64,000 bases of DNA from Pseudomonadota bacterium (GCA_023458595.1 JAEWYT010000196.1:94689-158688), one strand, 5' to 3'. Counted from the first letter of the stretch, positions 1 through 7,687 are shown. Numbers and translations are program-made. The notes: generated by a model from the letters alone, not told the origin.

Positions 1-204
1 ATCGTCCTGCCAGGTCTCTCCTCCGACGCGGCAGGTGCCGGGAAGCCGCTGCAGTCCGGCTATGCAGCGCAGCACGCTGGTCTTGCCGCAGCCGGAGGGG
101 CCGAACAGGGCCGTCACGCCCCGGCCGGGGACGGCGAAGGCCGAATCGAGCGTGAACGCGCCGAGGCGTCCGGAAAAGGCGACCTCGATCCCCCCCACCA
201 CCAT
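1..204 (-). CDS. modC: Molybdate ABC transporter ATP-binding protein ModC (N-terminal part only)
   Basis: The first 68 codons of an ABC ATPase are present and the rest lies beyond the window edge. The visible part has a Walker A motif, GPSGCGKT, followed by SVLRCIAGLQ, as in ModC/PotA/CysA-type importers. Its ATG overlaps the modB stop codon by one base (TGATG), which indicates translational coupling. ModC would energise molybdate uptake through ModB. The identification as ModC rather than another ATPase of the class rests on its position as third gene after modA and modB. Confidence 0.88.
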   Translation of the reverse strand, partial: MVVGGIEVAFSGRLGAFTLDSAFAVPGRGVTALFGPSGCGKTSVLRCIAGLQRLPGTCRVGGETWQDD

Positions 205-890
205 CACTCGCCGGCCCGCCGCATCCGCTTCTCGATCAGCATCATCGACAGGATGACGAGGAAGGCGAACACGACCATCCCGGCGGCGAGCACGTTCGCC
301 TCGCGCCAGCGCAGCGTCTCGACGAAATCGTAGATGGCGACCGACAGGACCTTGGTCTCGCCGGGTATGTTGCCGCCGATCATCAGCACGACGCCGAACT
401 CGCCGACGGTATGCGCGAAGCCCAGCACGGCGCCCGTCAGGAAGCCGGGCCGCGCCAAGGGCAGCGCGACCGTCCAGAAGGCGCGGCGCGGCGAGGCGCG
501 CAGCGTCGCGGCGACCTCCAGCGGACGGTCGCCGATGGCCTCGAAGGCGTTGCGGATCGGCTGCACGACGAACGGCAGCGAATAGACCACGGAGCCGATG
601 ACCAGGCCCTCGAACGTGAAGGCGAGCGTGCGCGCGCCCCACAGGTTCGCGACCGCTCCGCCCGGCCCGCTCGGGCCGAGCATCACCAGGAGGTAGAAGC
701 CGAGGACGGTCGGCGGCAGCACCAGCGGCAGCGCCACGACCGCGGCGACGGCTTCCTTCCAGGCAGCGGACGAGCGGGCGAGCCACCAGGCGATCGGCGT
801 TCCGACGACGAGGAGGATGGCGGTCGTCAGCGCCGCCAGCTCGATCGTCAGCCGGATCGACGTCCAGATTTCGGAAGACAGGCCCTGCAC
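204..890 (-). CDS. modB: Molybdate ABC transporter permease ModB
   Basis: Inner-membrane permease of 228 residues, the usual ModB length. It starts at a GTG five bases after the modA stop. It has about five hydrophobic segments and the BPD permease (EAA) loop near residues 125-150, with VAATLRASPRRAFWTVALPL leading into ARPGFLTGAVLGFAHTVGEF, characteristic of ModB/CysT-type permeases. It would form the membrane channel for molybdate delivered by ModA and driven by ModC. Order modA-modB-modC on the minus strand is the classic one. Confidence 0.93.
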   Translation of the reverse strand: MQGLSSEIWTSIRLTIELAALTTAILLVVGTPIAWWLARSSAAWKEAVAAVVALPLVLPPTVLGFYLLVMLGPSGPGGAVANLWGARTLAFTFEGLVIGSVVYSLPFVVQPIRNAFEAIGDRPLEVAATLRASPRRAFWTVALPLARPGFLTGAVLGFAHTVGEFGVVLMIGGNIPGETKVLSVAIYDFVETLRWREANVLAAGMVVFAFLVILSMMLIEKRMRRAGE

Positions 891-895
891 AAGGT

Positions 896-1663
896 TCAGC
901 TACCAGATTCGACGCCGTAACCGTACTTCTCGATCACGGCGGCGGCGGTCGGGCCCTTCAGGAATTCGAGGAAGGCCTTCGCCGCGACGCTGTCGGCGCC
1001 CTTCTTCAAAAGCACCGCGTCCTGCTCGATCGGCGCGTAGAGACCGGCGGGAACCACCCAGCGCGAGCCCGAATCCGTGCCGGCGATCTGCGACAGCGCG
1101 ACGAAGCCGAGCTCGGCGTTGCCGGTTTCGACGAACTGGTAGGTCTGGGCGATGTTGGTGCCCTGGACGATCTTCGGCTGAAGCGCATCGTAGACGCCGA
1201 GCGCCTTCATCGCTTCGACGGCGGCCGCGCCGTAGGGCGCGGTTTCCGGATTGGCGATGGCGATCTTCTCGAAGCCCGCCGCCTTGAGGGTCTCCTCGCC
1301 CTTCACGAGGTCGGCGTTCGCGCTCCACAGCACGATCTTGCCGATCGCATAGGTGAAGTCGCTGTCCGCGACGCCCAGTCCGTCCTGCAGGGCCTTGGCC
1401 GGACGCGCGGCATCGGCGGCGAGAAACACCTCGAACGGCGCATCCTGGGTGATCTGCGTGTAGAGCTGGCCGGTGGAGCCGAAGCTCAGCGTCGCCTCGT
1501 GGCCCGTCTCGGCCTTGAAAGCCGCCGCGATCTCGTTCGCCGCGTCGGTGAAGTTCGCGGCGACGGCGACGTTTGTCTGATCGGCGAGCGCAGGCGTCGC
1601 CAGCAATGCCAGAGCTACCGCGATTCCGACCGCTTCGTTGCGCGCGCATGCAGTTGTCTTCAC
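896..1663 (-). CDS. modA: Molybdate-binding periplasmic protein ModA
   Basis: Periplasmic solute-binding protein of 255 residues. I chose the GTG at 1663 because GGGGAG lies about ten bases upstream and the protein then begins with a typical signal peptide, with hydrophobic VGIAVALALLATPALA and cleavage after ALA-D. The mature protein opens with NVAVAANFTDAANEIAAAF and contains SFGSTGQLYTQI, both hallmarks of ModA, where Ser residues bind the oxyanion. The ANPETAPYGAAA segment is also typical. It captures molybdate (possibly tungstate) for ModBC. An upstream in-frame extension exists to 1921 but has no signal peptide and runs through the promoter region. Confidence 0.94.
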   Translation of the reverse strand: MKTTACARNEAVGIAVALALLATPALADQTNVAVAANFTDAANEIAAAFKAETGHEATLSFGSTGQLYTQITQDAPFEVFLAADAARPAKALQDGLGVADSDFTYAIGKIVLWSANADLVKGEETLKAAGFEKIAIANPETAPYGAAAVEAMKALGVYDALQPKIVQGTNIAQTYQFVETGNAELGFVALSQIAGTDSGSRWVVPAGLYAPIEQDAVLLKKGADSVAAKAFLEFLKGPTAAAVIEKYGYGVESGS

Positions 1664-1708
1664 CCGACCACTCCCCTTCTCTCTCGTGTCCAGCGGCAAG
1701 GCAGCGCC

Positions 1709-1738
1709 TTGACCATTATGTTCGAATGAACATAACAA
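1709..1738 (+). promoter_or_regulatory. Predicted promoter of the FecCD-type molybdate operon
   Basis: TTGACC at 1709-1714 and TAACAA at 1733-1738 are separated by 18 bases and fit a weak sigma-70 promoter reading toward the GTG at 1779. On the opposite strand, CATAAT (1720-1715) is a good -10 for modABC. Both promoter elements overlap the palindrome at 1716-1735. This is a prediction by eye. Confidence 0.4.
1716..1735. promoter_or_regulatory. Palindrome between divergent molybdate operons, candidate ModE operator
   Basis: Perfect inverted repeat with arms TTATGTTC and GAACATAA around a GAAT centre. It sits 53 bp upstream of modA and 44 bp upstream of the second transporter operon. ModE-type Mo-boxes are A/T-rich inverted repeats of similar size placed over promoters of molybdate uptake genes. 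The link to ModE is inference: no modE gene lies in this window. Confidence 0.55.
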
Positions 1739-1778
1739 TAAACGATGTCGTGCCGTCAACTGGCGAAGGACGCATCCC

Positions 1779-2828
1779 GTGAATCGTCTGGTGCTACCTG
1801 TTGCCGCGGGTCTGGTCTGGCTGGCTTTATATTTTCTGATATCTATCGATCCGGCAGCCGCGCAGTCCAGGAGGATCGTCGACTCCGCCGGCCGGACGGT
1901 CGATGTCCCCGGAAGGATCAACCGGGTGCTGGCGGCCGGGCCGCCGGCCTCCGTGCTCGTCTACGCGCTCGCCCCTGAGAAGATGGCCGGATGGGTCCGC
2001 GAGCCCTCCGCCGCCGACAAGGAATTCATCGCCGAGGCCTACCGGAACCTGCCGGTGCATGGACGCCTGACCGGCAAGGGCAGCACCGCGAGCATCGAGA
2101 CGGTGCTGTCCATGAAACCGGACGTGATCATCGACGTCGGCTCCGTCGATGCGACCTACGCCTCGCTGGCCGACCGGGTCCAGGAACAGACGGGCGTGGC
2201 CTATGTCCTGCTCGACGGATCGTTCGGAAATACCGCCCGGACGCTGCGGACGGCCGCCGATATCCTGGGGGTGGGCGCGCGCGGCGACGAACTCGCCGGC
2301 TACGCGGAAGCGGCACTCGACCGCCTTCGGACCGAATTGGCCGGCGTTCCCGACGACGAGCGTCCGCGGGTATACTACGGACGCGGCCCGGACGGACTGG
2401 AAACGGGGCTTGCCGGCTCCATCAACACCGAAGTGCTGGATGCCGCCGGGGCGAAGAACGTCGCCGCGGCGGCCGGGAGAGGCGGCCTCGCCAATGTCAG
2501 CATCGAGCAGGTGCTGTCCTGGAATCCGGATGTCGTCCTGACGCTCGACCAGACGTTTCAGCGGGCAGTCGCGATGGATCCCCTCTGGGCGAACGTGAAC
2601 GCGGTGAAGGCCGGGCGCGTCTATCGCGCGCCGACCGCCCCGTTCGGCTGGTTCGACGCCCCGCCAGGAATAAACCGGATCGTCGGGGTCGCCTGGCTGA
2701 CGGCCGTCCTCTACCCCGGCCGGGGCGACGTCGATCTCGAGGCCGAGACGAGAGCGTTCTACCGCCTCTTCTATCACGTGGACCTGACGGACGCGCAGAT
2801 CGACCGTCTTCTCGCAGGCGCACGGTAG
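1779..2828 (+). CDS. FecB/BtuF-type periplasmic binding protein, probably for molybdate or tungstate
   Basis: Exported binding protein of 349 residues starting at GTG, with a signal peptide of about 28 residues ending near DPAAAQ. The fold is that of the cluster A (FecB/BtuF/MolA) binding proteins: an N-terminal domain with RIVDSAGRTVDVPG and RVLAAGPPASVLVYALAPEKMAG, a long connecting helix, and a C-terminal domain with ISIEQ-like VSIEQVLSWNPDVVL. Such proteins usually bind siderophores, haem or cobalamin, but MolA of Haemophilus binds molybdate. The substrate assignment here rests on the downstream Mop gene and the shared palindrome with modABC. It is the first gene of a five-gene operon. 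Confidence 0.75.
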   Translation: MNRLVLPVAAGLVWLALYFLISIDPAAAQSRRIVDSAGRTVDVPGRINRVLAAGPPASVLVYALAPEKMAGWVREPSAADKEFIAEAYRNLPVHGRLTGKGSTASIETVLSMKPDVIIDVGSVDATYASLADRVQEQTGVAYVLLDGSFGNTARTLRTAADILGVGARGDELAGYAEAALDRLRTELAGVPDDERPRVYYGRGPDGLETGLAGSINTEVLDAAGAKNVAAAAGRGGLANVSIEQVLSWNPDVVLTLDQTFQRAVAMDPLWANVNAVKAGRVYRAPTAPFGWFDAPPGINRIVGVAWLTAVLYPGRGDVDLEAETRAFYRLFYHVDLTDAQIDRLLAGAR

Positions 2829-2832
2829 GTCG

Positions 2833-3873
2833 ATGCCGGCTTCCATCGACATACACGGAGAGAACCACGCGCGGTTTCCCGCATGGATCCTGCCGGCGGC
2901 ACTGCTCGTCGGGCTCGTCGTCCTGTCGCTGTCCGTCGGAAAGTACGAGGTCGCGCCCGGCGCGATCGGTCACGTCGTATTCGCGAAGCTGACCGGCTCG
3001 GCGAGCGGCCAGCCGCAAATCGTCGAGACGGTGATCTGGAACGTGCGGCTGCCGCGCGTCCTGTCCGCCCTCCTGGTCGGCGCGGCGCTCGCTTCGGCGG
3101 GCGCGGTGTACCAGGGCCTGTTCCGCAACCCTCTGGTATCGCCCGACATACTCGGCGTGTCGGCGGGGGCCAGCCTCGGCGCGGTCACGGGCATATTTCT
3201 GTCGCTGCCCGTGCTTGCAATCCAGGCATTGGCGTTCGCCGGCGGCCTCGGCGCGGTCGCCATGGTCTACTCCGTCGGATCGGCCGCACGGGACCGCGAC
3301 CCCGTCCTCGTCCTCGTCCTCGCCGGGGTGGCGATCGGCGCGATGCTCGGCGCCTGCATCTCTCTCCTGAAGGTCTTGGCCGACCCGTACAACCAGCTCC
3401 CCGCGATCACGTTCTGGCTGCTCGGATCGCTGGCGAGCGTCACCCGGTCCGACGTGCTCTCCGTTGTCCCGGCGATCGCGCTGGGACTCGTCCCGATGGT
3501 TCTGCTGCGCTGGCGGATGAACCTGATGACCCTCGACGACGAAGAGGCCCGGGCGCTGGGCGTCGACACACGCAGGATGCGCGCGACACTCATCGCCGCT
3601 GCGACGCTTATGACCGCGGCGGCGGTGTCGGTCTCCGGCATCGTCGGCTGGGTCGGCCTTCTCGTGCCGCACGTCGCGCGCATCTTCGTGGGTCCGGACT
3701 TCTCTCGGCTTCTCCCCGTCGCGCTGATGCTCGGCGGCGGCTTCCTCGTCGGCGCCGACACGCTGGCGAGAAGCATGGCGGAGATCGAGATGCCGCTCGG
3801 CATCCTCACGGCGGCCGTCGGCGCGCCGTTCTTCCTGTGGCTGCTGACGACCGCGCGGCGGGGATGGCAGTGA
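2833..3873 (+). CDS. FecCD-family ABC transporter permease (MolB-like)
   Basis: Polytopic inner-membrane permease of 346 residues, typical for the FecCD/BtuC family with about ten membrane helices. Family signatures include RLPRVLSALLVGAALASAGAVYQGLFRNPL near residues 72-100, DILGVSAGASLGAV, and the cytoplasmic coupling stretch ending in GLLVPHVARIFVGPD. It starts four bases after the binding-protein stop and its own stop overlaps the ATPase start. It is expected to pass the oxyanion (or a metal chelate) from the binding protein into the cytoplasm. Confidence 0.88.
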   Translation: MPASIDIHGENHARFPAWILPAALLVGLVVLSLSVGKYEVAPGAIGHVVFAKLTGSASGQPQIVETVIWNVRLPRVLSALLVGAALASAGAVYQGLFRNPLVSPDILGVSAGASLGAVTGIFLSLPVLAIQALAFAGGLGAVAMVYSVGSAARDRDPVLVLVLAGVAIGAMLGACISLLKVLADPYNQLPAITFWLLGSLASVTRSDVLSVVPAIALGLVPMVLLRWRMNLMTLDDEEARALGVDTRRMRATLIAAATLMTAAAVSVSGIVGWVGLLVPHVARIFVGPDFSRLLPVALMLGGGFLVGADTLARSMAEIEMPLGILTAAVGAPFFLWLLTTARRGWQ

Positions 3874-4667
3874 TGCTGGCGACGCGCGATCTCGATTTCG
3901 GCTATCGCGATGCCCCTGTCGGCCGGGCGGCGACATTGTCCGTGAACGCGGGCGAGGTGCTGTGCCTGCTCGGACCGAACGGCTGCGAAAAGACGACGCT
4001 GTTCAAGACCTTGCTCGGCCTGATCCCCCGCCAGGGCGGCGCGATCGAACTGGACGGCACCGACATTTCCGAGTTCGACCGCGCGGCGTTCGCCCGGCGC
4101 GTCGGATACGTGCCGCAGGCCAATACCGCCTATTTCGCCTTCCGCGCGCTCGACGTGGTGCTCATGGGCCGCGCGAGCCGCATCCCGACATTCGCGGCTC
4201 CCTCGGCCGCGGACAGAACGGTGGCACTCGGCGCGCTGGACCAGCTCGGCATCGCCCGGCTCGCGCCCAGACCGTACACGGCGCTCAGCGGCGGCGAGCG
4301 CCAGATGGTGCTCATCGCACGCGCCCTCGCGCAGGAACCGGAGCTCGTCGTGATGGACGAGCCGACGGCGAGCCTGGACTTCGGCAATCAGGCGCGGGTC
4401 CTCTCGAAGATACGCGCCTTGTCGGAACGCGGCATGGGGGTCGTGCTGTCCACGCACGATCCCGGCCACGCCTTCGCGTGCGCCGACCGCGTGGCCCTGC
4501 TGCGATCGGGCCGCATCGTCGCCCTCGGGCCACCGCGATCGGTGGTCACCGCGGCCTCGCTGCGCGCCCTGTACGGGGTCGACGTGGCAGTGGAGTTTCT
4601 CGAGACGGTGCGGCGGCACGTCTGTGCGCCGCGCCTGGATGAACCGCAGGGAAAGGTGAAGCAATGA
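3873..4667 (+). CDS. FecE/MolC-like ABC ATPase with altered Walker A
   Basis: ATP-binding subunit of 264 residues from the ATG at 3873 (TGATG overlap with the permease, GGGGATGG eight bases upstream); the ATG at 3864 is an alternative. It has the signature LSGGERQ, Walker B LVVMDEPTASLD and the H-loop STHDPGHAF. The Walker A reads GPNGCEKTT instead of GPNGCGKTT: the glycine just before the catalytic lysine is glutamate (codon GAA at 3987-3989, residue 39). That substitution would be expected to disturb ATP binding. The remaining motifs are intact, so the change is either recent, an assembly error, or tolerated. Confidence 0.85.
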   Translation: MLATRDLDFGYRDAPVGRAATLSVNAGEVLCLLGPNGCEKTTLFKTLLGLIPRQGGAIELDGTDISEFDRAAFARRVGYVPQANTAYFAFRALDVVLMGRASRIPTFAAPSAADRTVALGALDQLGIARLAPRPYTALSGGERQMVLIARALAQEPELVVMDEPTASLDFGNQARVLSKIRALSERGMGVVLSTHDPGHAFACADRVALLRSGRIVALGPPRSVVTAASLRALYGVDVAVEFLETVRRHVCAPRLDEPQGKVKQ

Positions 4668-4873
4668 AGCTCAGCGCGCGCAATATCCTGAAAGGCAGGA
4701 TCGTCGAGGTGAACAAGGGCGCGACGACGGCCCACGTGAAGATCGATATCGGCGGCGGCACGATCGTGACCTCGTCGATCACCAACACGTCCGTCGACGA
4801 GCTGGGCCTGAAGGTCGGCGGCGAAGCCTACGCTGTCGTCAAGGCCTCGAACGTCATGGTTGCCGTCAACTGA
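4664..4873 (+). CDS. Molbindin, single Mop-domain protein
   Basis: Small cytoplasmic protein of 69 residues made of one Mop (TOBE-type) domain. It starts MKLSARNILKG, followed by RIVEVNKGATTAHVKIDIGGG and SITNTSVDELGLKVG, the standard molbindin pattern. Molbindins assemble as hexamers that store or buffer molybdate or tungstate. The start codon overlaps the ATPase stop (ATGA), and its stop overlaps the next start (TGATG). Its presence is the main reason for assigning the upstream FecCD-type transporter to molybdate or tungstate. Confidence 0.92.
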   Translation: MKLSARNILKGRIVEVNKGATTAHVKIDIGGGTIVTSSITNTSVDELGLKVGGEAYAVVKASNVMVAVN

Positions 4874-5364
4874 TGGTCCGGGAGAACGAGATCAGGACGA
4901 GCGAGGTCGCCGTCGAGGCGCCCGAGCCGACGGACGCCCATCTCTCCTTCATCGGAGTTATCCACACGCCCTGGAGCTCGCGCCTCGTGACGCCGAGGCA
5001 GGGACGGGCCGACGGCCCCCTCTGCCGGATAGAGGTCTTCGAGCCGTGGGTTCCCGCGCTCGAAGGAATCGAGCAGTTCGAGCGCCTCGAAGTGCTGTAC
5101 TGGCTCCACCTGTCACGCCGCGACCTGGTCAAGCAGAGCCCGGCGAACGACGGCAGGTCGAGGGGCACGTTCTCGCTCCGGACCCCCGTCCGGCCGAACC
5201 CGATCGGCACCGCCATCGCCATGCTGGCCGGCCTCGAGGGCAACACCGTCATGGTGCGCGGGATGGATTGCGTCGACGGGACGCCGCTTCTGGACATCAA
5301 GCCCGACCGCACGCTGTTCACGCCGATCGCGCCGCCCCAGGCGGGAGACTTCGAGACGGGGTGA
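4873..5364 (+). CDS. TrmO (TsaA/YaeB) family SAM-dependent methyltransferase
   Basis: Protein of 163 residues with the TsaA-like fold. Markers are IGVIHTPW near residue 26, RGTFSLRTPVRPNPIGT near residue 90 and GMDCVDGTPLLDIKP near residue 129. TrmO of E. coli N6-methylates t6A37 in tRNA-Thr. This copy is the last gene of the molybdate operon, translationally coupled to the molbindin gene by a TGATG overlap, so its physiological role may be linked to metal supply rather than general tRNA modification. Family assignment is firm; the specific substrate is not. Confidence 0.85.
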   Translation: MVRENEIRTSEVAVEAPEPTDAHLSFIGVIHTPWSSRLVTPRQGRADGPLCRIEVFEPWVPALEGIEQFERLEVLYWLHLSRRDLVKQSPANDGRSRGTFSLRTPVRPNPIGTAIAMLAGLEGNTVMVRGMDCVDGTPLLDIKPDRTLFTPIAPPQAGDFETG

Positions 5365-5453
5365 CGCTCCGGTCCGGGGGACGCGCGCGCCACCTTTCCG
5401 GCGGCGAAGGAGGACCGGGGCCGCACCTCCGGCGCGAGGGTCACGATCAATCG

Positions 5454-5562
5454 ACTCCCGTCCGGGTATCGCCGAAACTGGTCGCCGCGGACGATTTCGC
5501 CGAACGGTCAGGTCGGGCGCGGGGCCTTCATCGGCCTGCGCGGGGACAAGGAGGCAGAGGAC
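5454..5562 (+). pseudogene. Remnant of the C-terminal end of a LigD ATP-dependent ligase domain
   Basis: Two short pieces in different frames match the end of the LigD ligase domain. Frame one (5454-5504) reads RVSPKLVAADDFAE. Frame two (5503-5562) reads NGQVGRGAFIGLRGDKEAED and runs directly into the polymerase-domain gene. In intact LigD this stretch reads roughly V-x-P-x-L-V-A-x-x-x-F-A-E-W-T-x-x-G-x-x-R-x-x-x-F-x-G-L-R-x-D-K. About 11 bases appear to be missing at the junction. This suggests that a ligase-polymerase fusion lost its ligase part. Confidence 0.6.
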
Positions 5563-6489
5563 GTGGCTTTCGAGACGCCATCGCAAACGGCACGGTCCGG
5601 CGACGCCACGATCGCCGGGATCCGCATCACCCATCCCGACCGCGTGCTCTTCCGGGACCAGGGCCTCACCAAGCTGGAACTCGCCCGGTACTACGAGGCG
5701 GTCGCCGGGCGAATGCTGCCTTTCGTCGAGAACCGGCTTCTGTCGCTCGTACGCTGCCCGCAGGGACGCCGGAAATCCTGTTTCTACCAGAAGCATGCCG
5801 GCGACGGCTTTCCCGATGCGATCAAGCGGATCGACATCGAGGAAAGCTCCGGCAGGAGGGCGAGCTATCTCTACGTGACCGACATCGCCGGCATAATCGC
5901 CGCCTGCCAGATGGGCACGCTCGAATTCCATATCTGGTGGTCCACGATCGACGGCCTCGAGCGGCCGGACCGGCTGGTCTTCGATCTCGATCCCGACACG
6001 AGCATCGGTTTCGGCGAGGTGAAGCGCTCCGCGATCGAAATTCGCGACCGCCTCGCCGATCTCGGCCTGCATAGCTTCGCGCTGGTCACCGGCGGCAAGG
6101 GCATCCATGTCGTCGTGCCGCTCGTAGCCCTCGCCGGCGGAAACGAGGCGAAGGACTTCGCCGAAGCCTTCGCCCGCAAGATGGTCGCCGACGAGCCGGA
6201 CCGCTACACCGCGACCATGTCGAAAGCGAAGCGCAAGGACCGCGTCTTCATCGACTGGCTGCGCAACGAGCGCGGCTCGACCGCGATAGCCCCCTATTCG
6301 ACGCGGGCACGGGCCGGCGGCCCGGTCGCGACGCCGGTAAGCTGGGACGAGGTCGGATCGCTGACGGCGGCGAACCTGTTCCACCCGGCCGACGTGCTGA
6401 AGCGTCTCGACGACGACGATCCGTGGGCGGCCGCCGCGGGCCTGCGCCAATCGATCACGAAAAACATGCGCGAGACGGTGCAGGCCTGA
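5563..6489 (+). CDS. LigD polymerase-domain protein (NHEJ primase/polymerase)
   Basis: Protein of 308 residues corresponding to the archaeo-eukaryotic primase (Pol) domain of bacterial LigD. It shows ITHPDRVLFRDQGLTKLELARYYE near residue 17, the catalytic aspartate pair in LVFDLDPD, and LVTGGKGIHVVVPL, all diagnostic of LigD-Pol. The Pol domain adds nucleotides at breaks during Ku-dependent end joining. The annotated start is a GTG with GGAGGCAGAGG upstream, but the frame is open further back into a ligase-domain remnant. It may therefore be the surviving part of a larger LigD. No ku gene is present in the window. Confidence 0.87.
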   Translation: MAFETPSQTARSGDATIAGIRITHPDRVLFRDQGLTKLELARYYEAVAGRMLPFVENRLLSLVRCPQGRRKSCFYQKHAGDGFPDAIKRIDIEESSGRRASYLYVTDIAGIIAACQMGTLEFHIWWSTIDGLERPDRLVFDLDPDTSIGFGEVKRSAIEIRDRLADLGLHSFALVTGGKGIHVVVPLVALAGGNEAKDFAEAFARKMVADEPDRYTATMSKAKRKDRVFIDWLRNERGSTAIAPYSTRARAGGPVATPVSWDEVGSLTAANLFHPADVLKRLDDDDPWAAAAGLRQSITKNMRETVQA

Positions 6490-6595
6490 CCGGCGCTCGC
6501 TCCACCGCGCGCATGGCGTCGCCCGGCGCGATCTCGCCAATCGGCCGGGCAACGGTCCTCGTCACCATCGTCGCCGCTCGACGTCTTCCGGCAGC

Positions 6596-7105
6596 TCAGC
6601 GTTCGATGACGCCGCAGGCGATCCTGCCTCCGGCATCGCCGGAGGGCTGGCTCTCGTAGTCGTCGGCGCCGGCGTGGATGACGATCGCCGAACCGTCTCC
6701 ATCGAACAAAGCGCCCTCGCCGCTGTCGAAGGAGACGCGGGGATTGAACACCTCTATCGTCAGCGCGCCGGACGCCGGCACGTGGACGTTCGGCATGTCG
6801 CCGGCATGCGGTCCGCCCTCGGCCAGGAAGCCGTGCGCGGCGGCACCGCCCGCAAGGTGACCGCCGGCCGCGCCGAAATCGGGCGTGCAGGCGCCGGTTT
6901 CATGAATATGGAAGCCGTGGACGCCCTCCGGCAGGTTCTTCAGTCGCGCGGTCAGCAGAATGCCGTTCGGCGTCTCGGTCAGCGTCACGGTTCCCTTGTC
7001 CGAACCGTCGGCACCGACGAGGCTGGCCTCCGCCGCGGCGGCCGTTCCGGTCCCGGCGGCAGTCGAGGTCAGAAGGAGGAGTGCTGCGAACGGATATCGT
7101 GTCAT
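6596..7105 (-). CDS. sodC: Periplasmic Cu/Zn superoxide dismutase SodC
   Basis: Exported protein of 169 residues from the ATG at 7105 (AAGGGAG upstream) with a signal peptide ending in AAAAE. It carries the copper and zinc ligands in FHIHETG, GGHLAGG, AAAHGF and VIHAGADDY, the paired cysteines (GACTPD and RIACGVIE), and the active-site Arg in GRIACG. It dismutates superoxide to hydrogen peroxide and oxygen in the periplasm. A longer in-frame start at 7144 exists but lacks a leader-like N-terminus. It is convergent with the LigD-Pol gene. Confidence 0.94.
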   Translation of the reverse strand: MTRYPFAALLLLTSTAAGTGTAAAAEASLVGADGSDKGTVTLTETPNGILLTARLKNLPEGVHGFHIHETGACTPDFGAAGGHLAGGAAAHGFLAEGGPHAGDMPNVHVPASGALTIEVFNPRVSFDSGEGALFDGDGSAIVIHAGADDYESQPSGDAGGRIACGVIER

Positions 7106-7144
7106 GGCCGTCTCCCTTCGATTGTGGCCGCGATGCGCCTTCAT

Positions 7145-7429
7145 CTATAGCCCGTCCTTGGCGATCGGGTCGCCCTCCTGGTGCCTGTCCATGATGTCCT
7201 TCACGGTCTCGATCAGCTGCTTTCGTTCAGGCGACGGGCTCCTGCGATGCTCCTGTGTCAGCGCGGTGAGCACCTGCTTGAGCCATCCCTTGCGCCGGTC
7301 GCCCGAATATCCTTCGTCCGCCATCACGTCCTGAATCTCCTGCCGCGTGACGCTGCCGCCGTCGGGAACCGGCAGGACCGGCACGGGCCGGCGGCGTTTC
7401 GGCCCGGGTTTCGGCCCCGGTTTCGACAT
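7145..7429 (-). CDS. Small basic protein of unknown function
   Basis: Hypothetical protein of 94 residues from the ATG at 7429, chosen because GGGAGG sits nine bases upstream. The N-terminus is proline- and arginine-rich (SKPGPKPGPKRRRP). The rest is charged and helical (VTRQEIQDVMADEGYSGDRRKGWLKQVL and ERKQLIETVKDIMDRHQEG). There is no signal peptide or membrane segment. It lies just upstream of sodC on the same strand (39 bp gap). I do not recognise the family, and the gene call is less certain than its neighbours. Confidence 0.5.
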   Translation of the reverse strand: MSKPGPKPGPKRRRPVPVLPVPDGGSVTRQEIQDVMADEGYSGDRRKGWLKQVLTALTQEHRRSPSPERKQLIETVKDIMDRHQEGDPIAKDGL

Positions 7430-7485
7430 CGAGGGCATCCTCCCGTTCGGGTGGCACTCCATGAGAACGGGCCCGTGCCCCGGCG

Positions 7486-7499
7486 GTTCCACGTGGAAC
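7486..7499. other. parS-like palindrome GTTCCACGTGGAAC
   Basis: A perfect 14-bp palindrome that matches the core of the bacterial ParB-binding site (consensus TGTTNCACGTGNAACA) at every defined inner position. Only the outermost bases differ (G and G). It lies in a 258-bp non-coding stretch upstream of the beta-oxidation operon. Among the other CACGTG hexamers I noticed in the window, none extends to this palindrome. Confidence 0.45.
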
Positions 7500-7687
7500 G
7501 ATCCGCTCCGCACGGCGTTGAGAGAACCGGTGTCCGCGCGGCCCGGGTGCCGAAGCGGGCGAATAGTCTCGCAACAACCGCGCCGGCATCGCCCGTCGGC
7601 GACGGGCTTGAATTTCCGCGCGCATCCGCCAGTTCACGACGGATGCGGGCGCGAACCCGCGTCCGACCAATTTCGCCGGAGGTCCAA

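Noticed and set aside
1664..1921. N-terminal extension of ModA by 86 residues
   Set aside because: It would bury the signal peptide and run through the promoter and palindrome. The GTG at 1663 has a good ribosome-binding site.
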